Part shown: positions 1-6,973 of the stretch, one piece after another
Numbering within the stretch: position 1 is the first letter of the stretch
Layout of the letters: the number at the start of each line of letters is the position of its first letter
Assembly (NCBI GenBank): GCA_017521345.1
Contig: JAFXCU010000004.1
Span: 1 to 34,589 of the forward strand
Reading direction: 5' to 3'
DNA: 34,589 nt
DNA from: Ruminiclostridium sp.
GTDB taxonomy: Bacteria; Bacillota_A; Clostridia; Oscillospirales; Oscillospiraceae
Notes under the pieces: generated by a model
Told to the model about the DNA's origin: nothing
The model's input: only the letters and a program-made list of their open reading frames with translations
Databases searched by the model: none
Made by a program: the position numbers and the translations under genes

Positions 1-86
1 CAGGACTCTCTGCATGGCTAAAGTGACACACTTGCAAATAATCGTTAAGAAACGGATACAAAATGGTATCAGCCTCCAGAAACCTG

Positions 87-126
87 CAAAAAAATGACCT
101 GTCCGGGAAAGGGGACAGGTCATTTT
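87..126 (-). terminator. Intrinsic terminator of the NTF2/SDR operon
   Basis: A 12-bp perfect stem (AATGACCTGTCC with GGACAGGTCATT) is followed on the minus strand by a T tract. It lies just downstream of the NTF2-family stop codon. The 86 bases left of it show nothing recognisable. Confidence 0.85.
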
Positions 127-131
127 GGTCA

Positions 132-464
132 TTATGCGGGGCGGACCACCATGCGCTTGATCTCGCCGTCATCACTGAACTCCTGGATGGTGGCGATGGC
201 ACGGATGTGGTAGCCGTTGTAGATGGCGTAGTAGTATGCCTGGGTGTCGCTGACGATCTGGGGATCGGTGATCTCGAACTTGCGGAACAGGAACTGGTTC
301 CGGAAGAACATGTCGATGCCCTCAGGGCCGTAGGCGTGGATCAGGGGGCGGCCCGAATCCTTGGGGCAGTAGTCCACAAAGATGGAGGTCTCAGAGAAGA
401 TCTTGCTCAGGGCCACGGAGTCCCGGTTGACCATAGCGTTTACATATTGTCTGATCAAAGTCAT
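132..464 (-). CDS. SnoaL-like / NTF2-fold protein
   Basis: A 110-residue protein of NTF2/SnoaL-like composition: an N-terminal helix, a conserved-looking IFVDYCP segment around D31, and C-terminal strands ending in VVRPA. The NTF2 fold includes ketosteroid isomerase and the bile-acid 7-alpha-dehydratase BaiE as well as many non-enzymes, so the exact activity cannot be read from sequence. D31, Y85 and H86 are possible active-site residues, but no known catalytic set is matched with certainty. The start is well supported by AAGGAGG about 7 bases upstream. It lies 12 bases after the dehydrogenase stop and ahead of a shared terminator, so the two genes form one transcript and probably act in one pathway. 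It could be an isomerase, hydratase/dehydratase or binding protein. Confidence 0.75.
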   Translation of the reverse strand: MTLIRQYVNAMVNRDSVALSKIFSETSIFVDYCPKDSGRPLIHAYGPEGIDMFFRNQFLFRKFEITDPQIVSDTQAYYYAIYNGYHIRAIATIQEFSDDGEIKRMVVRPA

Positions 465-476
465 GGGTTCGCCTCC

Positions 477-1277
477 TTAATAAACCTTTTCGGAATTGAG
501 CAGGGCATCGGTGCCGCCGTCCACGAACATCACGTTGCCGTTAACGCCGTGGGCCAGGGGGGAGACCAGGAAGACGATGACGTTGGCGATGTCTTCCGGC
601 TGCATCAGATCATCGGTGCCGTAGTTGGTGGGGATGGGCAGGGCGGCCAGAGCGGCCTTGGCGTTGTCGCCCATGGTGGCGGTCATGGGGGTGGAGACGT
701 TGCCGGGGGCGACGGTGTTGATGCGCACGCCGTTGGCAGCCCAGGAAGCGGAGACACGGCGGACCCAGCGAGCCAGGGCATACTTGGTGGTGACGTAGAT
801 GCTGTTGCCCACGGAGAGGTTGGAGTCATCGAACTTCTCGATGATCTTCAGGATGCGCTCCTCGTTGATGGGCTTGGTCTGGCTGTAGTTGAGCATGTCC
901 GCAATGTCGGGGCGGGCAGCGCCCTGGGAAATGGTGTTGGAAGAAGTGACCACGCAGCTGCCCTTCTTCTTCCGCAGCAGGTCAAACAGGCCGTGGGCCA
1001 GGTTGACCGCGCCGAAGTAGTTCAGGCTGATGATGAGCTTCAGGTTGCCGCAGGCACCGGAGACGCCGGCGTTGCAGCACAGGCCGTCAATGCCGTCAGG
1101 GTACATCTCGTGGACGGTGTTGATCACATGGTCACGGCCCTCCTGGGTGGCCAGGTTGGCGCAGATGTCTGCGTCCTTCAGGTCAACGTTGATGACTTCA
1201 TGGCCCTGGCTGCGCAGGATCTCAACGGTCTTGCCGCCGATGCCGCCGGAGCCGCCGGTTACGATATAAACTCCCAT
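477..1277 (-). CDS. SDR-family oxidoreductase, 3-alpha-HSDH/carbonyl reductase-like
   Basis: A 266-residue classical short-chain dehydrogenase. Residues 7-14 are the nucleotide loop TGGSGGIG. D32, at the end of strand 2, suggests NAD(H) over NADP(H). N69-A-G, N86, S112/S113, Y161 and K165 supply the SDR catalytic set. The stretch between the catalytic Ser and Tyr is about 48 residues, far longer than in typical SDRs. A comparable helical insertion is known in Comamonas 3-alpha-hydroxysteroid dehydrogenase/carbonyl reductase, and other segments (DADICANLAT, SLNYFGA, the C-terminal DGG-D) also recall that enzyme. A steroid or other bulky carbonyl substrate is therefore plausible but unproven. 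The ATG at 1277 has AGGAGG in front of it. The frame stays open upstream, but that extension is low-complexity and crosses the promoter region. It is first gene of a two-gene operon with the NTF2-fold protein. Confidence 0.85.
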   Translation of the reverse strand: MGVYIVTGGSGGIGGKTVEILRSQGHEVINVDLKDADICANLATQEGRDHVINTVHEMYPDGIDGLCCNAGVSGACGNLKLIISLNYFGAVNLAHGLFDLLRKKKGSCVVTSSNTISQGAARPDIADMLNYSQTKPINEERILKIIEKFDDSNLSVGNSIYVTTKYALARWVRRVSASWAANGVRINTVAPGNVSTPMTATMGDNAKAALAALPIPTNYGTDDLMQPEDIANVIVFLVSPLAHGVNGNVMFVDGGTDALLNSEKVY

Positions 1278-1686
1278 AGTACAAAACCTCCTTGGATGTG
1301 TCTTTCTTTTCTTTGACTCTATTATCCACAAATCCTGCAAGAAAGAAAGTGACGGAATCACCGAAAAAACTTTCACAAGAAGAATCTTTTTTGTATATGA
1401 GGGTGTTTGCACAATATCTTGTGCCAGAGCGGGAGGCTTGGTTGGGTGAAATGCCGGTGACAGGTGGAAAGGAATGAATAACAAAATGTTGAATCTTGCA
1501 AAAAGTGGCAAAAAGGAGGGGGCGGACAGGCAGAAGAAGGGGGAACCCGGCGAAAAAATGCAGGAAAGGGCGAAAGTTTTCCTTGAATTCTGGGGGAAAG
1601 GATGGTAAACTGCAACCGACAATTTAATAATGGGAGATGCAAATTTTGTTGTAACGCCGCAAACACTGCGGCGGAAGGAGAAGTAC
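1278..1686. promoter_or_regulatory. Divergent intergenic region with palindromes
   Basis: This 409-bp region separates the SDR operon (minus) from the first ABC importer (plus). It contains a perfect 16-bp palindrome at 1409-1424 (GCACAA-TATC-TTGTGC) and a shorter one at 1352-1364 (GTGA-CGGAA-TCAC), either of which could be an operator. A minus-strand GATAAT at 1326-1321 could be the -10 of the SDR promoter, but no convincing -35 goes with it. No coding frame with a ribosome binding site is seen. Confidence 0.4.
1583..1611 (+). promoter_or_regulatory. Candidate sigma-A promoter for the first ABC importer
   Basis: TTGAAT at 1583-1588 and TAAACT at 1606-1611 are separated by exactly 17 bp, about 75 bp ahead of the start codon. 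Each box matches the consensus at 4 of 6 positions. Confidence 0.4.
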
Positions 1687-3243
1687 ATGAAAAAGCGTAT
1701 TTTCGCACTTTTCCTGTCGGCCCTGCTCCTGTCTACTGTACTCTGCGCCTGCGGAGACGGCAAGACCGAAGAGGAAGCAAGCGGGTTCGGCAGCGACGGA
1801 ACGAGCTCTTCCGGAGAGCCCGTCACCGGCGGTGAGCTGGTTGTCGGTATCTCTCAGGACCTGGGAGACAGTCTTGACCCGTATCAGATGGTAGCGGCAG
1901 GAACTAAAGAGGTCTTATTCAACGTGTATGAAGGTCTTGTCAAGCCCGATTCCAGCGGCAACTATGTGCCCGCTGTTGCTTCCGACTACACCGTGTCGGA
2001 GGATGGCCTGACCTACACCTTTACTCTGCGCGAGAACGTGCTGTTCCACAATGGGGACACTGTGACCGCAGAGGACGTTCTTTATTCCTTTGAAACCTGC
2101 GCTGCAACATCCGTCGAGGCGGATCTGGTTGCAGCGCTTTCTGCTGTCCAGAACATTTCCGCAGAGGGCGATCAGGTGGTCATCACCCTGAACGAGCCCA
2201 ACGCAGCCTTCATCTGCCATGTGGGCATGGTCTACATCGTCCCTGCTGACTATGCAGATCAGGCAACCGCACCTGTGGGCACCGGCCCCTTCCAGTTCGT
2301 CTCCCGCTCCGTGCAGGAGAGCCTGGTGGTGGAGAAGTTTGCCGACTACTGGGGCGACGCCGCTTACCTGGACAAGATCACCTTTAAGATCTTTGAGGAC
2401 CCCAACGCCCTCATGTCCGCTCTGAGCGCAGGCTCCGTTGACATGGCAAACCATCTGACCATCGACCAGGTGGATGCCATCGGCGGCGACTTCACCTGCC
2501 TGGAAGGCACCATGAACCTGGTCCAGGCCCTGTACCTGAACAACGCTGTGGAGCCCTTCAACAATGAGCTGGTCCGTCAGGCCATGAACCATGCTGTGAA
2601 TGTGGATGACATCCTGGAGCTGACTGCTGCCGGTTACGGTGCAAAGCTGGGCACCTCCATCTACCCCGCATTCAGCAAGTACTTCGATGAGAGCCTGGTG
2701 GGCTACTATGAGTACGACGTGGAGAAGGCAAAGTCCCTGCTGGCTGAGGCCGGTTATCCCGATGGCTTCACCATGGAGATCACCATCCCCTCCAACTACA
2801 CCCCCCACATGAACGTGGGTCAGGTCATCGCAGAGCAGCTGGCCCAGGTGGGCATCCAGGCCAAGATCGTCCCCATCGAGTGGGAGACCTGGCTGACCGA
2901 TGTCTATGCCGGCCGCAACTTTGAGGGTACCGTCATTGGCTTTACCGCCAACACCCTGTACGCCGGCGCCCTGCTCAACCGCTTCATCAGCGACAACGAG
3001 AGCAACATGATCGGCTACAACAACCCCGAGTATGACGCTCTCATGGCTCAGGCAGCCGCTTCCACCGACGATGAGGAGCAGACCGCTCTGTATAAGGAGG
3101 CAGCCGCCCTGCTGACCACCACCGCAGCCAATGTCTATGTTCAGGACATGGCAGACTTCATGCTGGTCAAGCCCAACGTGGAGGGCTATGTGTTCTATCC
3201 CATGTATGTGATGGACCTGGCCACCGTTCACTACGTCCAGTGA
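1687..3243 (+). CDS. Family 5 extracellular solute-binding lipoprotein (peptide/nickel-type ABC importer)
   Basis: A 518-residue lipoprotein that binds substrate outside the membrane and delivers it to the permeases encoded next. A lipoprotein signal peptide (MKKR, hydrophobic core, lipobox LCAC) is followed by an acidic linker and the SBP_bac_5 fold. The fold shows the typical N-terminal blocks DSLDPYQM, NVYEGL and LTYTFTLRENVLFHNGDTVT, then AEDVLYSFE. The usual length is about 500-540. The ATG at 1687 is chosen because GAAGGAG lies 5 bases upstream and the signal peptide starts there; the frame is open to 1630 without a ribosome site. Alanine and arginine codons (GCA/GCT, CGT) are less GC-rich than in neighbouring genes, as in the other binding proteins here, which suggests high expression. 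Substrate could be peptides, nickel-chelates or opines. Confidence 0.9.
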   Translation: MKKRIFALFLSALLLSTVLCACGDGKTEEEASGFGSDGTSSSGEPVTGGELVVGISQDLGDSLDPYQMVAAGTKEVLFNVYEGLVKPDSSGNYVPAVASDYTVSEDGLTYTFTLRENVLFHNGDTVTAEDVLYSFETCAATSVEADLVAALSAVQNISAEGDQVVITLNEPNAAFICHVGMVYIVPADYADQATAPVGTGPFQFVSRSVQESLVVEKFADYWGDAAYLDKITFKIFEDPNALMSALSAGSVDMANHLTIDQVDAIGGDFTCLEGTMNLVQALYLNNAVEPFNNELVRQAMNHAVNVDDILELTAAGYGAKLGTSIYPAFSKYFDESLVGYYEYDVEKAKSLLAEAGYPDGFTMEITIPSNYTPHMNVGQVIAEQLAQVGIQAKIVPIEWETWLTDVYAGRNFEGTVIGFTANTLYAGALLNRFISDNESNMIGYNNPEYDALMAQAAASTDDEEQTALYKEAAALLTTTAANVYVQDMADFMLVKPNVEGYVFYPMYVMDLATVHYVQ

Positions 3244-3304
3244 GCAAACCCTTGCATTAAAACCGTAAGCCCAAATTAACTGAAAGAGAAAGGAGGGCGG
3301 GAAG

Positions 3305-4246
3305 ATGAAATATATCCTGCGTAAACTGACCACTCTCATTATTACATTGTTCATTGTTTCCCTTCTCGCCTTCCTGGCCTTTCAGGTGATCCCGGGCTCC
3401 CCGGCCACCAGTATGCTGGGCACCAATGCAACCCCCGAGAAAATCGCCGCCCTGGAACACGAGCTGGGCTTTGACCAGCCCGTGCTGATCCGGTACGGCA
3501 ACTGGCTGGCAGACTTCGTCCGGGGCGATTGGGGCACCTCCTACAGCTACAGCCTGCCTGTGCAGGACATGGTCATGGAGAAGCTCCCCGCTACGCTGAC
3601 CCTGGCCCTGCTGGCATTTTTGATCGTGGTGGCGGCCTCCTTCCCGCTGGGTATCTTCCTGGCCAAGCGGGAGGGCGGAAAGCTGGACCGTGCCATGACC
3701 GTCATCAATCAGGTCTGCATGTCCATCCCCCCGGTGTTCGTGGGCATCCTGCTGTGCTTTGTTTTCGGCATCACCCTGAAGGTCTTTGTGCCCGGCGGGT
3801 TCGTGACCTTCAGCGAGGACCCGGTATCCTTCCTTATTTATATGATCTTCCCGGCCCTGTCCGTGGCCCTGTCCCGTGTGGCCATGACCGTGAAGATGCT
3901 TCGCTCTTCCATCCTGGATGAGATGAACAAGGACTACATCCGCACCGCCTTCAGCCGGGGCCGCACCCGTGCCGACGCCCTGAAGAAGCACGCCCTGCGC
4001 AATGCCATCATCCCGGTCATTGCCTTCCTGGCGGTCACTGCCGCCGAGCTGGTGGCGGGCACCATCGTGGTGGAGCAGGTCTTTGCCGTTCCCGGCATCG
4101 GCCGTCTGCTTCTGGCCTCCATCAGCTCCAGAGACTTCCCTGTGGCCCAGGCCATCGTGGTCCTGCTGGCTGCCTGGGTGGTCATCGTGAACTTTATTGC
4201 GGACATCCTGTATCAGTACATGGATCCTCGCATCCGCATCCAGTAA
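3305..4246 (+). CDS. ABC importer permease, DppB/OppB/NikB family
   Basis: A 313-residue inner-membrane permease with the N-terminal signature of the DppB class (MKYILRKLTTLIITLFIVSLLAF), then LGTNATPEKI-ALEHELGFDQPVLIRYGNWL and several hydrophobic segments. The EAA-like loop that contacts the ATPase reads DYIRTAFSRGRTRADALKKHALRNAIIP. The C-terminus DILYQYMDPRIRIQ is typical of the family. AAAGGAGG precedes the ATG. It follows the binding protein by 61 bp and pairs with the DppC-type permease after the hairpin-rich gap. Its length is near that of NikB (314), which together with the short ATPases leaves nickel or metallophore transport open. Confidence 0.92.
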   Translation: MKYILRKLTTLIITLFIVSLLAFLAFQVIPGSPATSMLGTNATPEKIAALEHELGFDQPVLIRYGNWLADFVRGDWGTSYSYSLPVQDMVMEKLPATLTLALLAFLIVVAASFPLGIFLAKREGGKLDRAMTVINQVCMSIPPVFVGILLCFVFGITLKVFVPGGFVTFSEDPVSFLIYMIFPALSVALSRVAMTVKMLRSSILDEMNKDYIRTAFSRGRTRADALKKHALRNAIIPVIAFLAVTAAELVAGTIVVEQVFAVPGIGRLLLASISSRDFPVAQAIVVLLAAWVVIVNFIADILYQYMDPRIRIQ

Positions 4247-4250
4247 ACAG

Positions 4251-4410
4251 ACTTTTGGAATGGATATTCTGCCCATTCCAAAAGTGAAGAGTTGCGGCCC
4301 GACCCGCGCCTGCCAAGCAGGCACTCCCGGGCCGAGAAGAGTTTTTTGCCCGGCACATGTCCGTGCAAAAAACAGATTTGATTTTATTTCGCCATCTGCG
4401 GATGGCGAAA
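4251..4410. repeat. Run of four hairpins between two permease genes
   Basis: The 201-bp gap 4247-4447 inside an operon holds four consecutive inverted repeats. At 4251-4285 there is a 12-bp stem, ACTTTTGGAATG with its complement. At 4295-4334, CGGCCCG/CGGGCCG encloses GCCTGC/GCAGGC. Around 4340-4372, TTTTTTGC pairs with GCAAAAAA. At 4387-4410, TTTCGCCATC/GATGGCGAAA closes a TGCG loop. None is followed by a long T tract, so they look like RNA-processing or stability elements, or a decayed hairpin array, rather than terminators. Confidence 0.65.
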
Positions 4411-4447
4411 CTCTACGAGGTTTATTACGCAGAGGGGAGGGACGAAG

Positions 4448-5305
4448 GTGAATATCTTTTCCATGAAAAGCCGGAAAGAACGCCCGGATTCCTTGGAGCA
4501 TAAAGACAGCCCCAACTATTATTGGAATATTGGTATGGCCATTTCTGTTTTGATGATGGCACTCATTCTGGTGGGATATGTCTGGACTCCCTACAGCACC
4601 ACCGAAATGTCCGGCCGGGAAAAGTTCCTGTCTCCCTGCCTGACCCATCCCCTGGGTACGGACAATTTCGGCCGTGACCTGCTCTCCAGAATCATGGAGG
4701 GCGCGGGTAGCACCTTCCTCATTGCCCTGTGCGTGATCCTCATTGGCGGCATCATCGGCACCATCATCGGCTGCCTCACCGGCTACTTCGGCGGCATGGC
4801 CGACGTGGTCCTCATGCGAGTCTGCGACTCCATCACCGCCTTCCCCAGCATCCTGCTGGCCTTGGTCCTCATTGCTGTCATCGGCATGGGCAAGTACCAG
4901 ATCATCCTGATTTTAGGCATCCTCTTCATCCCCTCCTTCGCCCGTGTGGTGCGAGGTGAGGTGGCCAAGCAGAAGACCCTGAACTACGTCCAGGCTGCCC
5001 GTCTCATGGGGGCCAGCCATATGCGTGTGATTTTCCTGCATATCCTGCCCAACACCATCCAGGTGCTGCTGCCCATCCTCACCATCGGCTTCAACAACGC
5101 TGTCCTGGCTGAGGCCAGCATGAGCTACCTGGGCGTGGGCGTGCTGCCTCCGGACGCCTCCCTGGGCCGTATGCTGTCCGAGTCCCAGACCTATCTGGCC
5201 AAGGCCCCCTGGTACGCCCTGTTCACCGGTCTGGCCATCGTGCTGATGATCCTGGGCCCCAGCCTTCTGATGGAAGGCTACCAGCAGAAGAAGCGCAAGG
5301 GCTGA
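4448..5305 (+). CDS. ABC importer permease, DppC/OppC/NikC family
   Basis: A 285-residue inner-membrane permease, partner of the DppB-type protein. A cytoplasmic N-terminus is followed by a first membrane segment (GMAISVLMMALILVGYVW). The DppC hallmark HPLGTDNFGRDLLSRIMEGAGSTFLIAL comes next, then five more hydrophobic segments with the ATPase-contact loop LNYVQAARLMGASHMRVIFLHILPN. Start is a GTG with GGGAGGG about 7 bases upstream; the next Met (residue 6) lacks a comparable site. It ends 16 bp before the first ATPase gene. Confidence 0.92.
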   Translation: MNIFSMKSRKERPDSLEHKDSPNYYWNIGMAISVLMMALILVGYVWTPYSTTEMSGREKFLSPCLTHPLGTDNFGRDLLSRIMEGAGSTFLIALCVILIGGIIGTIIGCLTGYFGGMADVVLMRVCDSITAFPSILLALVLIAVIGMGKYQIILILGILFIPSFARVVRGEVAKQKTLNYVQAARLMGASHMRVIFLHILPNTIQVLLPILTIGFNNAVLAEASMSYLGVGVLPPDASLGRMLSESQTYLAKAPWYALFTGLAIVLMILGPSLLMEGYQQKKRKG

Positions 5306-5321
5306 GGGAAAGGAGGACCCT

Positions 5322-6110
5322 ATGTTACACATTCAGGATCTGCGGATCCATTTCCGTGACGCCGCCCCCGGCAAGGACGCTGTGAAGGGGATCTCCCTGG
5401 ACATGGCAGAGGGGGAGATCTTAGGTCTCGTGGGCGAGTCCGGCTCCGGCAAGACGGTCACTGCCATGGCCCTGTCCAGCCTGCTGAGCAACGCCAAGAC
5501 TGAGATGACCGGCAAGATCATCTTCAACGGCAAGGATATGTTCAGCGCCAGCCGGGAAGAGCTCCGTGCCATGCGGGGCCGGGACATCTGCGTGGTCTTC
5601 CAGGAGCCCATGACCTCCATGGACCCTGTCATGCGGATCGGCCCTCAGATCGAGGAGTCCCTTCTCATCCACACCGACCTCTCCGCCCAGGAGCGGAAGG
5701 CCAAGGCCCTCCAGGCCATGGCAGACGCCGAGCTGCCGAACCCGGAGCAGGTCTATCAGAAATATCCCCATGAACTTTCCGGCGGCATGCTCCAGCGGTG
5801 CATGATCGCCGCCGCCATCATCTCCGAGCCCAAGCTCCTCATCTGCGACGAGCCCACCACCGCCCTGGACGTGACCATTCAGGAGGGCATCCTGGCCCTG
5901 CTGAAGAAGATCAACCGGGAAAAGGGCACGGGCATCCTGTTCATCTCCCACAACCTCCACGTGGTCCGCAAGCTGTGCACCCGGGTGGCGGTCATGTGCC
6001 GGGGTGAACTCATCGAGGAGGGACCTGTGGACGAGGTTTTCCTGAACCCCCAGCAGGACTACACCAAGCGGCTCATCGCCGCCATCCCCACCAGACGGAA
6101 ACGAGGGTGA
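5322..6110 (+). CDS. ABC importer ATPase, DppD/NikD-type (short)
   Basis: A 262-residue ATPase energising the importer from the cytoplasm. Walker A is GESGSGKT, the Q-loop lies in [12 protein letters not shown], the signature is LSGGMLQR, Walker B is [12 protein letters not shown], and the switch His is in FISHNLHVV. It stops soon after the nucleotide domain at [11 protein letters not shown]. It therefore lacks the cysteine-containing C-terminal oligopeptide-permease domain of full DppD/OppD (about 330 residues) and is close to NikD in size. AAAGGAGG precedes the ATG. The second ATPase starts 4 bp after the stop. Confidence 0.92.
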   Translation: MLHIQDLRIHFRDAAPGKDAVKGISLDMAEGEILGLVGESGSGKTVTAMALSSLLSNAKTEMTGKIIFNGKDMFSASREELRAMRGRDICVVFQEPMTSMDPVMRIGPQIEESLLIHTDLSAQERKAKALQAMADAELPNPEQVYQKYPHELSGGMLQRCMIAAAIISEPKLLICDEPTTALDVTIQEGILALLKKINREKGTGILFISHNLHVVRKLCTRVAVMCRGELIEEGPVDEVFLNPQQDYTKRLIAAIPTRRKRG

Positions 6111-6114
6111 GACC

Positions 6115-6843
6115 ATGGAGCCTATCCTGGAAATCAAAAACCTGAACAGCTTCTACCGCCAGGGCGGCAGTGCCTTCTCCAAGGGCAAGACCGTCCAGGT
6201 GTTAAAGAACGTCAACCTGACCATCGGCCAGGGGGAAGTCCTGGGCCTGGTGGGCGAGTCCGGCTCCGGTAAGTCCACCCTGGCCAAGTCCATCCTGGGC
6301 ATGACCGAGTACGAGGGCCTCATCGTCCACCACTCCCGCCGCCCTCAGATGGTCTTTCAGGACCCCTACTCCTCCCTGAACCCCGCCTTCACCATCCGGC
6401 GGATCGTGGAGGAGCCCCTGCGGATCTTTGGCAAATACTCCCCCCAGGAGCGCAAGCAGCGGGTGGAGGAGATGCTGGACGCTGTGGGTCTGGGCCCTGA
6501 GTTCTATGACCGGAAGCCTCATCAGCTCTCCGGCGGTCAGCGCCAGCGTGTGTCCATTGCCGCCGCCATGATCTCCAAGCCCAAGTTAGTCATTCTGGAC
6601 GAGGCGGTCTCCGCTCTGGACGTGACCATCCAGGACCAGATCCTGGACCTGCTCATGAAGCTCCGACGGGAGTTTGGCCTGAGCTACCTCTTTATCTCCC
6701 ACGACCTGAACGTGGTCTACCAGTGCTGCGACCGGGTCATCGTCATGCAGAAGGGCGAGATCGTGGAGGAGAACACCGTGGACGGCATCTTCGACAATCC
6801 CGTCCACCCCTATACCAAGCAGCTGCTGAAGGCAGCCGAATAA
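6115..6843 (+). CDS. ABC importer ATPase, DppF/NikE-type (short)
   Basis: A 242-residue ATPase, partner of the preceding one. Walker [11 protein letters not shown]-loop [12 protein letters not shown], signature LSGGQRQRV, Walker [13 protein letters not shown] and switch FISHDLNVV are all intact. The C-terminus [14 protein letters not shown] ends where the nucleotide domain ends, so the C-terminal oligopeptide domain is missing here too. Both ATPases being short is characteristic of the NikDE-like branch. The ATG follows a weak GAGGGTGAG site overlapping the previous stop, suggesting translational coupling. A strong terminator follows at once, so this is the last gene of the importer operon. 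Confidence 0.92.
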   Translation: MEPILEIKNLNSFYRQGGSAFSKGKTVQVLKNVNLTIGQGEVLGLVGESGSGKSTLAKSILGMTEYEGLIVHHSRRPQMVFQDPYSSLNPAFTIRRIVEEPLRIFGKYSPQERKQRVEEMLDAVGLGPEFYDRKPHQLSGGQRQRVSIAAAMISKPKLVILDEAVSALDVTIQDQILDLLMKLRREFGLSYLFISHDLNVVYQCCDRVIVMQKGEIVEENTVDGIFDNPVHPYTKQLLKAAE

Positions 6844-6853
6844 TGACGATTCA

Positions 6854-6880
6854 GCCCTCCGGTTTTCCGGAGGGCTTTTT
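6854..6880 (+). terminator. Intrinsic terminator of the first importer operon
   Basis: GCCCTCCGG, a TTTT loop, CCGGAGGGC and a T run, 10 bases after the last stop codon. Confidence 0.92.
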
Positions 6881-6883
6881 CTC

Positions 6884-6912
6884 TTGCGTGGGTGGCGTTC
6901 TTATTGTAAAAT
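6884..6912 (+). promoter_or_regulatory. Candidate promoter for the SLH/C39 protein gene
   Basis: TTGCGT at 6884-6889 and TAAAAT at 6907-6912 with 17 bp between, directly after the upstream terminator and about 60 bp before the start codon. Confidence 0.55.
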
Positions 6913-6973
6913 GGGAGAGAAAAGAGGCTGCGGGGCAGAGGCTCCGCATTTTAAGGTAGAGGAGAGATGTTTC

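Noticed and set aside
63..1316. Long open frame on the plus strand opposite the NTF2/SDR genes
   Set aside because: It is antisense to two genes with clear motifs and ribosome sites, has Val/Gly/Asp-rich low-complexity composition typical of GC-rich shadow frames, and lacks a ribosome site.
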